This document shows positions 8,249 through 16,140 of a stretch of 64,000 nt of DNA, one piece after another. A program made the translations under genes and the position numbers. The stretch's first letter is position 1, and every line of letters begins with the position of its first letter. The DNA comes from Promicromonospora sp. AC04 (lineage in GTDB: Bacteria > Actinomycetota > Actinomycetes > Actinomycetales > Cellulomonadaceae). The stretch spans positions 310,001 to 374,000 of the forward strand of contig NZ_QBUG01000005.1 of assembly GCF_003058225.1 (NCBI RefSeq), in the 5' to 3' direction. A model generated the notes under the pieces. The model had not been told where the DNA came from and made no database searches. It saw only the letters and a program-made list of their open reading frames with translations.

Positions 8249-9523
8249 TTACTGCGTGATCTCCTCCCAGCCGCTCGTGAGCTGCTCGGCGAGCTCCGCC
8301 TCGTCGGTCTCCTGCGCGAGGTAGCGCTGGTAGGCCGGCGTCGCCACCGTGTCCTTCCACTGCGCGTAGGAGTCGGCGAACAGGTACGGGGCCGAGACAA
8401 AGTTCTGGCCCCCGGCCAGGATCGTGCTCCAGCCGTTCTCGTCGCCGAGCTTGTCGGTCATGGCCTCCTGCGCCGACGTCGTCGCCGGGATCAGGGCGTC
8501 CGCCTCGTTGAGCGCGGCGAGGTTCTCCGTCTGGGTGAAGAACTCGATGAACTCGGCGGACTCCTCGACGTGCTCGGAGTCGATGTTGACCGACAGCGTC
8601 TGCGGGTTGGCCGCCTGCTGCGGGCCCTCGGGGCCGGCCAGCGGCGGCAGGGCCACCCAGTCGAAGCCCTCCGGCGCGTCCTTGGTGATGTTCGCGGCCT
8701 GGTAGGAGCCCTGCACGGTCATCGCCGTCTGCCCGGCGTAGAACGACGCGATGGCCTCGGACCCCGACTGCGTCATGGTGACCGGGAGGATCGACTTGTC
8801 CTCGTACGCCATGGCGTGCACTTGCTCCGGCAGGGCCATCTCGCCGTCGCCGATCGTCAGGGTGGCGTCCTCGCCGGTGCCCTCGATGTAGGTGCCGCCG
8901 AACCCGGGGGCCAGCGACATGAACGTTGCGGTCGGGCTCGCCAGGCCCCAGCCGAGGCCGTAGACGTCGCCCTTCGTGGTCGCCTTCGCGATCTCGCGCA
9001 GCTCGTCCCAGGTCATGGTGTCGCCGGTCGGGATCTCGACGCCGGAGTCCTCCAGGAGCTTCCGGTTGGCGAAGACCACGTACGACTGCAGCTCGGTCGG
9101 GTACGCGATCACCTGGTCGTCGACGGTCACGGAGTCGAGGATGCCCTCGGGGATGTCCGCGCGGCGCTCGTCCGACATGAGGTCGGTGAGGTCCGCGAGG
9201 TAGCCGTCCCGGGCGAACGAGACGATGCTCGCGGCCTCGTAGTGGATGATGTCGGGCGCGGCGCCGCCGTTGAACTGGGTGATGAGCTTGTCGTAGACGC
9301 CGTCCCAGCCGGCGGGGACGATCTCGACCTGGACGTCGGGGTTCTCCTCGTTCCAGTCCGCGACTATCGACTCCGTCGCCGCGATGGCGGCCGGCTGGTC
9401 GGACAGCGCCTGGAACTTCAGCGTCACCGGGCCGTCGTCGCCCGCGTCACCGCTGCCGCAGGACGCGAGCAGCAGGGTGGTGATCGTGAGGCATGCGGCG
9501 ATGGACACTCCACGAGTCTTCAT
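8249..9523 (-). CDS. extracellular sugar-binding lipoprotein of ABC importer (operon 1)
   Basis: This 424-residue solute-binding protein family 1 lipoprotein captures the substrate outside the membrane for the two permeases encoded just upstream. The N-terminus MKTRGVSIAACLTITTLLLASCGSG has a basic start, hydrophobic core and a lipobox with the lipidated Cys at 22. The mature part has the usual layout of two alpha/beta lobes, with FQALSDQPAAIAATESIVAD early on. The ATG at 9523 follows a purine-rich GAAAGGC site. It is encoded third in the operon, 70 bases before the glycohydrolase gene. Ligand cannot be told from sequence. Confidence 0.88.
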   Translation of the reverse strand: MKTRGVSIAACLTITTLLLASCGSGDAGDDGPVTLKFQALSDQPAAIAATESIVADWNEENPDVQVEIVPAGWDGVYDKLITQFNGGAAPDIIHYEAASIVSFARDGYLADLTDLMSDERRADIPEGILDSVTVDDQVIAYPTELQSYVVFANRKLLEDSGVEIPTGDTMTWDELREIAKATTKGDVYGLGWGLASPTATFMSLAPGFGGTYIEGTGEDATLTIGDGEMALPEQVHAMAYEDKSILPVTMTQSGSEAIASFYAGQTAMTVQGSYQAANITKDAPEGFDWVALPPLAGPEGPQQAANPQTLSVNIDSEHVEESAEFIEFFTQTENLAALNEADALIPATTSAQEAMTDKLGDENGWSTILAGGQNFVSAPYLFADSYAQWKDTVATPAYQRYLAQETDEAELAEQLTSGWEEITQ

Positions 9524-9570
9524 GGGTCTGCCTTTCGGATAGGTTCTTGCGGGGTGGTTCGGGTGGGCGG

Positions 9571-10410
9571 TCATCCCTTGACCGCCCCGGCCATGAGGCC
9601 GCCGGTGAGCTTCTTCTGCATGATCGAGAAGAAGACGATGCTGGGTATCGCGGCGAGCACGGAGCCCGCCGCAAGGGGGCCGAGCGCGACCTTTCCCTCG
9701 CCGCCGATGAACGTCGACAGGGTGATCGGCAGGGTGTAGTTCTCGGGCGACTGCAGCAGGACCAACGCGAAGAAGAACTCGTTCCAGGAGGACACGAAGC
9801 TGAACATCGCCGTCGCGACGACGCCGGGGGCGAGCAGCGGGAAGACGATCCGGCGCAGCACCACCAGGCGGTTGCCGCCGTCCATCGCCCCGGCCTCCTC
9901 GAGGTCCACGGGGATCGCGGCCACGTAGCCCTGCAGCATCCACAGCGCGAACGGCAGCGTGTACGTGGTGTGCACGAGGGTGAGCCCCACGAGACTGTCC
10001 GTCAGCCCGATCGTCCGCAGCACGAGGAACAGCGGCAGGATCACGAGCACCACGGGGAACACCTGGCTCACCAGGATCCAGCCGACGCCGGCCGCGCGGA
10101 TCGCCCCCTTGAGCCGCGCCAGCACGTAGGACGCGGGCAGCGCGACGAGGATGACGAGCGCTGTGGACGCCAGCGCCACGATCGCGCTGTTCCCCGCGGA
10201 GCTCACGAGGCCCTGGCGGGCGAGCGCGTCGGCGTAGTTCTCCCAGTGCCACTCCTGCGGCAGCAGGCTCACCACGAGCGAGTTGAGCTCGGCGGACGAC
10301 TTCACCGACGCCGAGATCAGCCACAGCAGCGGGAACCCGAGGAACACTATGTAACAGGCCAGCGCCACGTACTGGGCGAGGCGGACCAGCTGCTGGGCTA
10401 AGACGCGCAT
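9571..10410 (-). CDS. carbohydrate ABC transporter permease, MalG type (operon 1)
   Basis: A 279-residue inner-membrane permease of the CUT1 family with hydrophobic segments throughout. The EAA-loop EEAGAMDGGNRLVVLRRIVF contacts the ATPase, and the ending GGLMAGAVKG is typical of MalG-type subunits. It starts 4 bases after the stop of the MalF-type gene and pairs with that product. No ATP-binding subunit is encoded in this operon, so it most likely uses a shared MsiK/UgpC-type ATPase encoded elsewhere. Confidence 0.9.
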   Translation of the reverse strand: MRVLAQQLVRLAQYVALACYIVFLGFPLLWLISASVKSSAELNSLVVSLLPQEWHWENYADALARQGLVSSAGNSAIVALASTALVILVALPASYVLARLKGAIRAAGVGWILVSQVFPVVLVILPLFLVLRTIGLTDSLVGLTLVHTTYTLPFALWMLQGYVAAIPVDLEEAGAMDGGNRLVVLRRIVFPLLAPGVVATAMFSFVSSWNEFFFALVLLQSPENYTLPITLSTFIGGEGKVALGPLAAGSVLAAIPSIVFFSIMQKKLTGGLMAGAVKG

Positions 10411-10414
10411 CAGC

Positions 10415-11395
10415 TCAGCCCTCCTTCTTTTTCGTCTCGACGCGGTCGTCGCGCAGCTGCGACCGCAGGTAGACCGCGAGGAGGAGGACGACCACGACGA
10501 CGAGCACGACGCCCATCGCCGCCGCGTACCCGATGTTGCGGTTCTTGAACGCCTCCAGGTAGGTGAACAGCATCGGCAGCATGGTGCGGCCGCCGGGCCC
10601 GCCCTCGGTCAGCACGTAGACCAGGGAGAACGAGTTGAAGTTCCAGATGAAGTTCAGCGACGTGATCGACGTGAGGATCGGCCGCAGGCTCGGCAGCGTG
10701 ACCGCCCAGAACCGGCGCCAGGCGCCGGCGCCGTCCATCGCTGCGGCCTCGTGCAGCTCGGCCGGGATCTGCTGCAGCCCGGCGAGCAGCGTCACCGTGG
10801 TCTGCGGCATGCCCACCCAGACGCCGACGACGATGACGGCGGGCAGGGCGGTCGAGAAGTCGGCGAGCCAGTTGATGTCGTCCGGCAGGCCCAGCGAGCC
10901 GAGGAACGCGTTGAGCGGCCCCGCGTTCGGCGAGTAGATCATCTTCCACATGATCGCCACGACGACGGGCGGCATCGCCCACGGGATCAGCGCCAGCACT
11001 CGGGTGAGCCCCTGCAGCCGCAGCCCGGAGTTGAGCAGCTGCGCCAGGCCCAGCGCGGCGACGAGCTGCAGGAGCGTCACCGCGACGGCCCAGATCATGC
11101 CGATGCGGAACGAGTCCCAGAAGAACGAGTTGCCGGCCAGCCGCACGAAGTTGTCGACGCCGACGAACTGGTAGTCGGGGCGCCGCACGAGCTCCGCATC
11201 GGTGAACGCCAGGAGCACGCCCATGAGCAGCGGCGCGACGGACAGCACGAGGATCGGCAGCAGCGACGGCATCACCAGCGCGGCCGCCTCCCGGCGTCGG
11301 GCACGGTCCAGGCCGCTCGGGGCACGACGGCGGTCCGAGCGGCCGCCCTGGCGGGGTACCGGCGTCGGCGGCCGGGACGAGGTGGCGACGGTCAT
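10415..11395 (-). CDS. carbohydrate ABC transporter permease, MalF type (operon 1)
   Basis: This 326-residue permease has a long basic, Pro/Arg-rich cytoplasmic N-terminus (about 45 residues). A first hydrophobic segment around ALVMPSLLPILVLSVAPLLM and later segments follow, with the EAA loop HEAAAMDGAGAWRRFWAVTL. It forms the membrane channel with the MalG-type partner. Its ATG overlaps the stop of the LacI-type gene (ATGA), placing regulator and transporter on the same transcript. Confidence 0.9.
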   Translation of the reverse strand: MTVATSSRPPTPVPRQGGRSDRRRAPSGLDRARRREAAALVMPSLLPILVLSVAPLLMGVLLAFTDAELVRRPDYQFVGVDNFVRLAGNSFFWDSFRIGMIWAVAVTLLQLVAALGLAQLLNSGLRLQGLTRVLALIPWAMPPVVVAIMWKMIYSPNAGPLNAFLGSLGLPDDINWLADFSTALPAVIVVGVWVGMPQTTVTLLAGLQQIPAELHEAAAMDGAGAWRRFWAVTLPSLRPILTSITSLNFIWNFNSFSLVYVLTEGGPGGRTMLPMLFTYLEAFKNRNIGYAAAMGVVLVVVVVLLLAVYLRSQLRDDRVETKKKEG

Positions 11396-12495
11396 CGTGC
11401 GCTCTTCTCCTTCGAAGCGGGCGGGCCGGCGACGTCTTCGGCGCCGGGCAGATCAGCGGGCGTGGCAGCGGGCGGGTCCGCAGGCAGGGTGGACTCGCGC
11501 ACGACGAGGTGCGGCCCGATGGCGATCTGCTGGGCGGGCTCGACGACGTCGCCCACCCGGTCCAGGACGAGCCGGGCCGCCGCGCGGCCGCGCTCGGCTG
11601 ACCCGAGGGACACGCTGGTCAGGCTCGGCTGGAAGACGCGGCCGATCTCGGTGTCGTCCATGCCGGTGATCGCGAGCGCGCCGGGCACGGACAGCCCCAG
11701 CTCCCCGGCGGCCCGGATGACGCCGATGGCGAGCAGGTCGTTGGCGGCGACGACGGCGTCGAACGGGCCCGCCGCCGGGGTGCGGGACAGCAGGCGGCGC
11801 GCGGCGGCGAGCCCCGCCGCGACGGTGAAGTCGTCGGCCTGCTCGGTCTCCGCGTGGTCCCCGGCGAACGCGGGCCCGCTCGTGGCGGCGTCGAAGCCGC
11901 GCTGCCGGGCAGCGCCCGGCGTGGTGTCCAGCGGTCCGTTGACAAAGCCGATGCGGCGTCGGCCGATCTCCACGAGGTGGGCGACTGCCTGGCCGAGGCC
12001 CGCGGCCGAGTCCGTGGAGACGGAGTCGATGCCCTGCTTCTCGAGCGAGCGCCCGATGACGACGACGGGGACCGGCGCCTGCTGGATCGCCTTCACGAGC
12101 TCGTCGTCGGTGCGCAGCGGGCTGACGATCAGGCCGTCCACGAAGCCGCTGCCGAGGCTCCGGACCAGGTCGATCGTGGAGGCCACGGTGTGGCCGGTGG
12201 ACATGACGACCACCCGGTAACCGTGGGGCGCGAGGACCTCGTGGATGGCGGTGAGCATCTCGACGTAGACCGGGTTGCCGATGTCGGCGACGGCGAACGC
12301 GACCTGGAAGGTCCGCTTCATCCGCAGCGACCGGCCGATCGCGTCCGGGCTGTAGCCGAGCTCGGCGGCCGCGGCGCGGACGCGGTCGACCATCGCCCGA
12401 CTCGCTCCCGTGCCGTGCAGCGCCCGTGAGGTCGACGCGAGCGACACCCCGGCGCGCTCCGCCACCTGCATCAGGGTGGCGCGTGATGACGACAC
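11392..12495 (-). CDS. LacI family transcriptional regulator of operon 1
   Basis: A 367-residue LacI/GalR repressor with an N-terminal helix-turn-helix (TLMQVAERAGVSLASTSRAL), a hinge helix (SPDAIGRSLRMKRT) and a periplasmic-binding-like effector domain containing GLIVSPLR and AITGMDDTEIGR. I prefer the GTG at 12495, which has GTGGAG five bases upstream; GTG at 12501 is possible. It is the first gene of the minus-strand operon and lies beside two GGAAACGTTTCC palindromes, so it probably represses its own operon until the sugar ligand binds. Confidence 0.87.
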   Translation of the reverse strand: MSSSRATLMQVAERAGVSLASTSRALHGTGASRAMVDRVRAAAAELGYSPDAIGRSLRMKRTFQVAFAVADIGNPVYVEMLTAIHEVLAPHGYRVVVMSTGHTVASTIDLVRSLGSGFVDGLIVSPLRTDDELVKAIQQAPVPVVVIGRSLEKQGIDSVSTDSAAGLGQAVAHLVEIGRRRIGFVNGPLDTTPGAARQRGFDAATSGPAFAGDHAETEQADDFTVAAGLAAARRLLSRTPAAGPFDAVVAANDLLAIGVIRAAGELGLSVPGALAITGMDDTEIGRVFQPSLTSVSLGSAERGRAAARLVLDRVGDVVEPAQQIAIGPHLVVRESTLPADPPAATPADLPGAEDVAGPPASKEKSAR

Positions 12496-12543
12496 TGTCA
12501 CTCCACTTCGTCGTGAGGTTCTGCTGGCGGTTCCGGTTCGGAC

Positions 12544-12557
12544 TGGAAACGTTTCCA
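12544..12557. promoter_or_regulatory. LacI-type operator 1, TGGAAACGTTTCCA
   Basis: A perfect 14-base palindrome with the central CG typical of LacI/GalR operators. It lies 49 bases upstream of the LacI start codon. The 16 bases 12541-12556 recur exactly at 12575-12590, 34 bases (about three helical turns) further upstream, so two dimers could bind on the same face of the DNA. Confidence 0.8.
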
Positions 12558-12578
12558 ATTCGCGAGTGCGTACAGACT

Positions 12579-12590
12579 GGAAACGTTTCC
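12579..12590. promoter_or_regulatory. LacI-type operator 2, GGAAACGTTTCC
   Basis: Second copy of the palindrome, inside a 16-base direct repeat of the first site (GACTGGAAACGTTTCC). Together the two sites bracket the likely promoter of the 12 kb minus-strand operon. Confidence 0.78.
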
Positions 12591-12652
12591 TGTGATGGCG
12601 GCCAGTGTGGCACCGAGCCAAACAAGACGTCAAGCGGCCGAGTGACAGGCCA

Positions 12653-12734
12653 TCGCGAACCGCAACCTACGGGTCCAGCCAGTCGCCGAGCCGTCGCGAA
12701 CCGCAACCTACGGGTCCAGCCAGTCGCCGAGCCG
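12653..12734. repeat. two exact 41-base tandem repeats
   Basis: The 41-base unit starting TCGCGAACCGCAACCTACGG occupies 12653-12693 and again 12694-12734 without a mismatch. It lies in the 0.7 kb gap between the LacI gene and the oxidoreductase at 13233. No open frame with good codon use crosses it. A recent duplication is the simplest reading; two units with no spacer do not make a CRISPR array. Confidence 0.85.
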
Positions 12735-12802
12735 CAACGAACTGACCAATCAGCGCCCAAGTGGACCATCAAGCTTCGGCTCGACAGCGCGCCAGACGGC
12801 TG

Positions 12803-12854
12803 GCTTGCGGGTCGGCGTCAAGGGGGTGGAGGTGGAGCTTGCGGGTCGGCGTCA
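12803..12854. repeat. 18-base direct repeat pair
   Basis: GCTTGCGGGTCGGCGTCA occurs at 12803-12820 and again at 12837-12854, 34 bases apart. The second copy ends over the stop codon of the possible small membrane protein gene (12852-12968). Such short duplications are common at deletion or insertion scars. Confidence 0.7.
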
Positions 12855-12968
12855 CGCCGTCGGCAGCAGGAGCGCGTAGCCGGCGAAGCCGAACAGCGAC
12901 CTCCACACCAGCCCCCGCACCCCGGGCACCCGCGTGATCGGCAGATCTTGGTTCGGTGCGGTCGACAT
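12852..12968 (-). CDS. possible small membrane protein or gene remnant, 38 residues
   Basis: An ATG at 12968 opens a 38-codon frame: MSTAPNQDLPITRV followed by a hydrophobic end GLVWRSLFGFAGYALLLPTA. All but about three codons end in G or C, as expected of real genes here, and not for chance frames in this otherwise repeat-rich gap. It starts four bases after the stop of another short coding-like frame. It may be a small membrane protein, or the broken 5' end of a permease gene. Function unknown. Confidence 0.4.
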   Translation of the reverse strand: MSTAPNQDLPITRVPGVRGLVWRSLFGFAGYALLLPTA

Positions 12969-12972
12969 CCCG

Positions 12973-13068
12973 TCAGGCGCCGTCGCCGGTGGTCTCGTCG
13001 CGCAGGTCACTCATGAACTCACCCTGGGCGGCCGGGGCGCGGCCCCGAAACGCGGCGGCCCGGCCCGC
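12973..13068 (-). pseudogene. possible C-terminal remnant of a lost gene
   Basis: This frame has no sensible start in its first half but strongly GC-ending codons. It translates to a tail reading RAPAAQGEFMSDLRDETTGD before a TGA, four bases before the ATG of the small frame at 12968. The pattern of a gene 3' end followed by a tightly spaced start suggests remains of a two-gene unit. The family is not recognised and the call is weak. Confidence 0.25.
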
Positions 13069-13232
13069 TCAGGACACCATCGAGGACACGAAACGCTTGT
13101 CGCCCCTGCCCCGGCCGTGTAGACCTGGCACCACACCGGCCCGACGTGTCAGCCGTGCAGCCCACCCGCGGCGACCTGCACGTCTGGCAGCGGAAGGCCC
13201 ACCGAGCACGGACGCATTGACGGGAGATCGGG

Positions 13233-14204
13233 ATGCGGGCAGTCGTCTACGACGAGTACGGGCCGCCGGAGGTGCTGCGGGTCGAGGAGGTGCCGGCGCC
13301 GTCCCCTGGCCGGAACCAGGTGCTGGTCGAGGTCATCGCGACGTCGATCAACCTGTCCGACTGGGAGGGCCTGCACGGGACGCCGTTCTACGCGCGGTTC
13401 GGCGGGCTCCGCAGGCCGAGCCGACGGGTGCTGGGCTCGGACATCGCGGGCCGGGTCGCGGCAGTCGGCCCCGAGGTCACCCGGTTCCGGCCCGGCGACG
13501 CGGTGTACGGCGACAACCTCGCCCTGATGGGCGGCTTCGCCCAGTACGCCGTGGCGGCCGAGTCGGTGCTCGCGCACAAGCCGGCGGCGCTGACGTTCGC
13601 CGAGGCGTCGACCCTGCCGCAGGCGGCCCCGATCGCACTCCAGGGGACGGCGAGCGCGGGCCCCGGCCGGCGGGTCCTGATCAACGGCGCGGGCGGCGGT
13701 TCGGGATCGTTCGCGATCCAGCTCGCCAAGCTCGCCGGGGCCCACGTGACCGGCGTGGACAACGCGGGCAAGCTCGACTACATGCGGTCCCTCGGCGCCG
13801 ACGACGTGCTCGACTACCGCAGCGAGGACTACACCCGGACCGGCCCGTACGACCTGGTGCTCGACCTCGTCGCCCACCGGTCGGTGTTCGCCTACCGCCG
13901 CGCGCTGGCGCCCGGCGGCCGGTTCCTGTGCGTCGGCGGGCCCGTGCGGACGCTGCTGGAGATCCTGACCGTCGGCACGGTCGCGGGCCTGCTGTCCGGG
14001 CGCCGGATCCAGGTCATGGCCGTGCGCCTGGGCCCGAAGCACTTCGAGCCGCTGGCCCGGCAGTGCCTGGCCGGCGAGATCGACATCCACATCGACCGCA
14101 CGTTCCCGCTCGACGAGGTGCCCGAGGCCCTGGCCTTCCACGGCGAGGGCCACGCCCTCGGCAAGGTGGTCGTCGACGTCGCGGGCCGCGCGCACGAGGC
14201 CTGA
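13233..14204 (+). CDS. NAD(P)-dependent zinc-independent MDR oxidoreductase
   Basis: A 323-residue medium-chain dehydrogenase/reductase of the quinone-oxidoreductase type. It starts MRAVVYDEYGPPEVLRVEEV and shows LGSDIAGRVAAVGPEVTRFR and the nucleotide-binding loop INGAGGGSGSFAIQLAKLAG. No structural or catalytic zinc cysteines are present. It should reduce an enone, quinone or aldehyde with NADPH in the cytosol. A CGGGAG ribosome site precedes the ATG. A GH16-like gene follows after 3 bases, implying one transcript, though the two functions do not obviously belong together. Confidence 0.88.
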   Translation: MRAVVYDEYGPPEVLRVEEVPAPSPGRNQVLVEVIATSINLSDWEGLHGTPFYARFGGLRRPSRRVLGSDIAGRVAAVGPEVTRFRPGDAVYGDNLALMGGFAQYAVAAESVLAHKPAALTFAEASTLPQAAPIALQGTASAGPGRRVLINGAGGGSGSFAIQLAKLAGAHVTGVDNAGKLDYMRSLGADDVLDYRSEDYTRTGPYDLVLDLVAHRSVFAYRRALAPGGRFLCVGGPVRTLLEILTVGTVAGLLSGRRIQVMAVRLGPKHFEPLARQCLAGEIDIHIDRTFPLDEVPEALAFHGEGHALGKVVVDVAGRAHEA

Positions 14205-14207
14205 GCA

Positions 14208-14969
14208 GTGCGCGACGGCGAGCTCCACGACACGTTCGAGGGTCCCGCGCTCGACCCCGAGCGTTGGGTGGCCCACTACCTGCCGCACTGGACGACGCCG
14301 GAGCGGTCCGCAGCCCGGTACGACGTCGGCGCCGACGGCCTGCGGCTGCGGATCGACCACGACCAGCCCGCGTGGCGGCCCGAGGACGGCGAGATGCGGG
14401 TCTCGAACCTCCAGACCGGTAGCTGGGCCGGCCCGGTCGGCGGCACGCGAGGCCAGCACCGGCACCGGCCGGACGGGCTGGTCGTCCGGACCGCGACGCC
14501 GGCGCGGCGGCTGTGGACGCCGTCGTCCGGCGAGGTGGAGGTGGTCGTGAGCGCCTCGCCCGACCCCACCTGCATGGTGGGGGTGTGGCTCGTCGGGTTC
14601 GAGGAGAGCTCGCCGCGGGACTCCGGCGAGATCTGCCTGGCAGAGCTCTTCGGCGACCGGGTGGGCCCGGAGGGTTCGACGGTCCGGCTCGGCATCAAGG
14701 CCCACCACGACCCGCGGCTGGAGACCGACCTGGCCGACGTCGGGCTTCCGATCGATGCCACCACCCCGCACGCCTACGCGGCCGAGTGGGACGCCACCGG
14801 CGTCCGGCTGTTCGTGGACGGCGAGCCGGTCTGGGCGTCGGCCCAGGTCCTGGCCTACCCCCTGCTGCTCATGATCGACCTGTTCGAGTTCCCCGCCGGC
14901 CCGCGGGTCCCGGGCAGCTACCCCAAGACCGCGGCGGTCCGCTCGGCAAGAGGAACCGCCGGTTCGTAG
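14208..14969 (+). CDS. GH16-like concanavalin-fold protein without signal peptide
   Basis: This 253-residue protein resembles family-16 glycoside hydrolase jelly-roll folds: an opening DTFEGPALDPERWVAHYLPHW, a mid region SGEVEVVVSASPDPTCMVGV, and VRLFVDGEPVW near the end. The catalytic EIDxxE signature appears as EICLAE, keeping both glutamates but with Cys in place of the aspartate between them. There is no secretion signal, so it would act inside the cell, unusual for GH16. The GTG start lies 3 bases after the oxidoreductase stop. Whether it is an active hydrolase is uncertain. Confidence 0.65.
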   Translation: MRDGELHDTFEGPALDPERWVAHYLPHWTTPERSAARYDVGADGLRLRIDHDQPAWRPEDGEMRVSNLQTGSWAGPVGGTRGQHRHRPDGLVVRTATPARRLWTPSSGEVEVVVSASPDPTCMVGVWLVGFEESSPRDSGEICLAELFGDRVGPEGSTVRLGIKAHHDPRLETDLADVGLPIDATTPHAYAAEWDATGVRLFVDGEPVWASAQVLAYPLLLMIDLFEFPAGPRVPGSYPKTAAVRSARGTAGS

Positions 14970-14995
14970 TCAGCGCTCCAGGTCAGCGCTCCAGA

Positions 14996-15757
14996 TCAGA
15001 GCTCCGGCCGGCGCGCCACCGCCCAGCGAAAGGCGTTCATGAGCCGGTAGCTGCCGTCCGGCGTGCGGAAGGAGGCCGCCGCCTCGACCACGACGGGCGC
15101 GAGGTCGGCGACGGTCGAGGCATCCTCCCCGAAGAGGATCCCGCGCACCAGATCGGTGTCGTTGCGGGCGGTCCACGGCACGGGCACGACGCCGCCGTCG
15201 AGCACCTCCCAGCCGGCGCCGCGCAGGACCTCGGCGAGCCCGCCCTCGAGGCGCAGCGGGCCGTCCTCGGGCGGCTCGTCGTCGTCGGCCGCGGCGAGCG
15301 CGCTGTTGATCGCGTCCAGGTCGTTCCGCGCGCGTTCGGCCCACCCGGCCAGGCCGACGACGCCGCCCGGCGCCAGCACGCGGCCGGCCTCGGCCAGCGC
15401 GTCCGCCTGGTCCTCGGCGAACTGGAACGCGTTCACGGCGAGCAGCGCGTCGAAGGCGCCGTCGTCGAACGGGAGCCGCTCGAAGTCGCCGGGCCGCACG
15501 TCGACGCCGACGGCGCGCGCCCGCGCGAGCTCGACCATCCGGGGCGCGGGGTCGACACCGCTGGGCCGGGCGCCCAGCTCCTGCAGGTGTTCGAGCAGCT
15601 CGCCGGTGCCGCAGCCGACGTCGAGCACCCGCGTCCCGGGGCCGATCCCCGCGGTGCGCAGCAGCGGCTCCCACGCGGGCCGAGCGAAGTCGCCCCAGTA
15701 CCGTCCCCAGTCGTCGGCGACGGCGGACCAGGGGTCGTCCGGGCTGGTCGTCGGCAT
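14996..15757 (-). CDS. class I SAM-dependent methyltransferase
   Basis: A 253-residue methyltransferase with the SAM-binding motif TRVLDVGCGTGELLEHLQEL (around 43-62), an acidic SGVDPAPRMVELARARA strand and GDFERLPFDDGAFDALLAVN. It fits the Methyltransf_11/UbiE-like group that methylates small molecules. The methyl acceptor cannot be inferred. It is convergent with the GH16-like gene 26 bases away, and its 3' neighbour on the other side is a LysR remnant. Confidence 0.88.
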   Translation of the reverse strand: MPTTSPDDPWSAVADDWGRYWGDFARPAWEPLLRTAGIGPGTRVLDVGCGTGELLEHLQELGARPSGVDPAPRMVELARARAVGVDVRPGDFERLPFDDGAFDALLAVNAFQFAEDQADALAEAGRVLAPGGVVGLAGWAERARNDLDAINSALAAADDDEPPEDGPLRLEGGLAEVLRGAGWEVLDGGVVPVPWTARNDTDLVRGILFGEDASTVADLAPVVVEAAASFRTPDGSYRLMNAFRWAVARRPEL

Positions 15758-15780
15758 GCCACGAGATTAACGGAACGCGG

Positions 15781-16140
15781 TCAGCCAAGCTCCCGCGCCA
15801 CCTGGCGCAGCACCGCCACCACCGCGTCAACGCTCGCGGGACGCTGGGGCCGCTGGGGCCGCTCGGGCCGCGTGATCGCGACCGCCGCGCGGCCGAGCCA
15901 GGCCGGGTCGTCCACGCCGACGGTCACGACGTCGGCGGGGAGAGCGGGGGCGGCGATCTCGGGCAGAGTGGTGATGCCGAGCCCAGCGGCGACCAGGCCG
16001 AGCCGGGCGTGCCACTCGCGCGCTGCGTGCGCAACCTTCGGTTCGAGGAGGGTGGGCCACGCCCCGAACTGCGGTTCGCCGCGCAGGCCCTTGCCGACTA
16101 CCCACTCCTCGTCAGCCAGCTCGGCCACCGGGACCCGCCG
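15781..16140 (-). pseudogene. 3' remnant of a LysR-type regulator gene
   Basis: About 119 residues of a LysR effector-binding domain remain, from RRVPVAELADEEWVVGKG to VDAVVAVLRQVARELG. They include the conserved REWHARLGLVAAGLG and VDDPAWLGRAAVAITRP. The DNA-binding N-terminal half and start are missing. Near 16140 the LysR similarity stops and the opposite strand begins to code for another C-terminus. It is therefore a broken gene, not a small protein. Confidence 0.75.

Larger units (their letters stand above)
12496..13232. other. 0.74 kb intergenic region with operators, repeats and gene remnants
   Basis: Apart from the two operators, the 41-base and 18-base repeats and two short coding-like frames noted separately, nothing else is recognisable between the LacI start and the oxidoreductase start. 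An ATG frame at 12934-13122 on the plus strand has unlike composition and no family resemblance. Confidence 0.6.

Noticed and set aside
12653-12734. Possible CRISPR array
   Set aside because: Two immediately adjacent identical 41-base units have no spacers, and no cas genes are in the window.
12934-13122. 62-codon plus-strand frame in the repeat-rich gap
   Set aside because: Composition and codon use are unlike neighbours, no ribosome site or family motif is seen, and better coding signal lies on the opposite strand.
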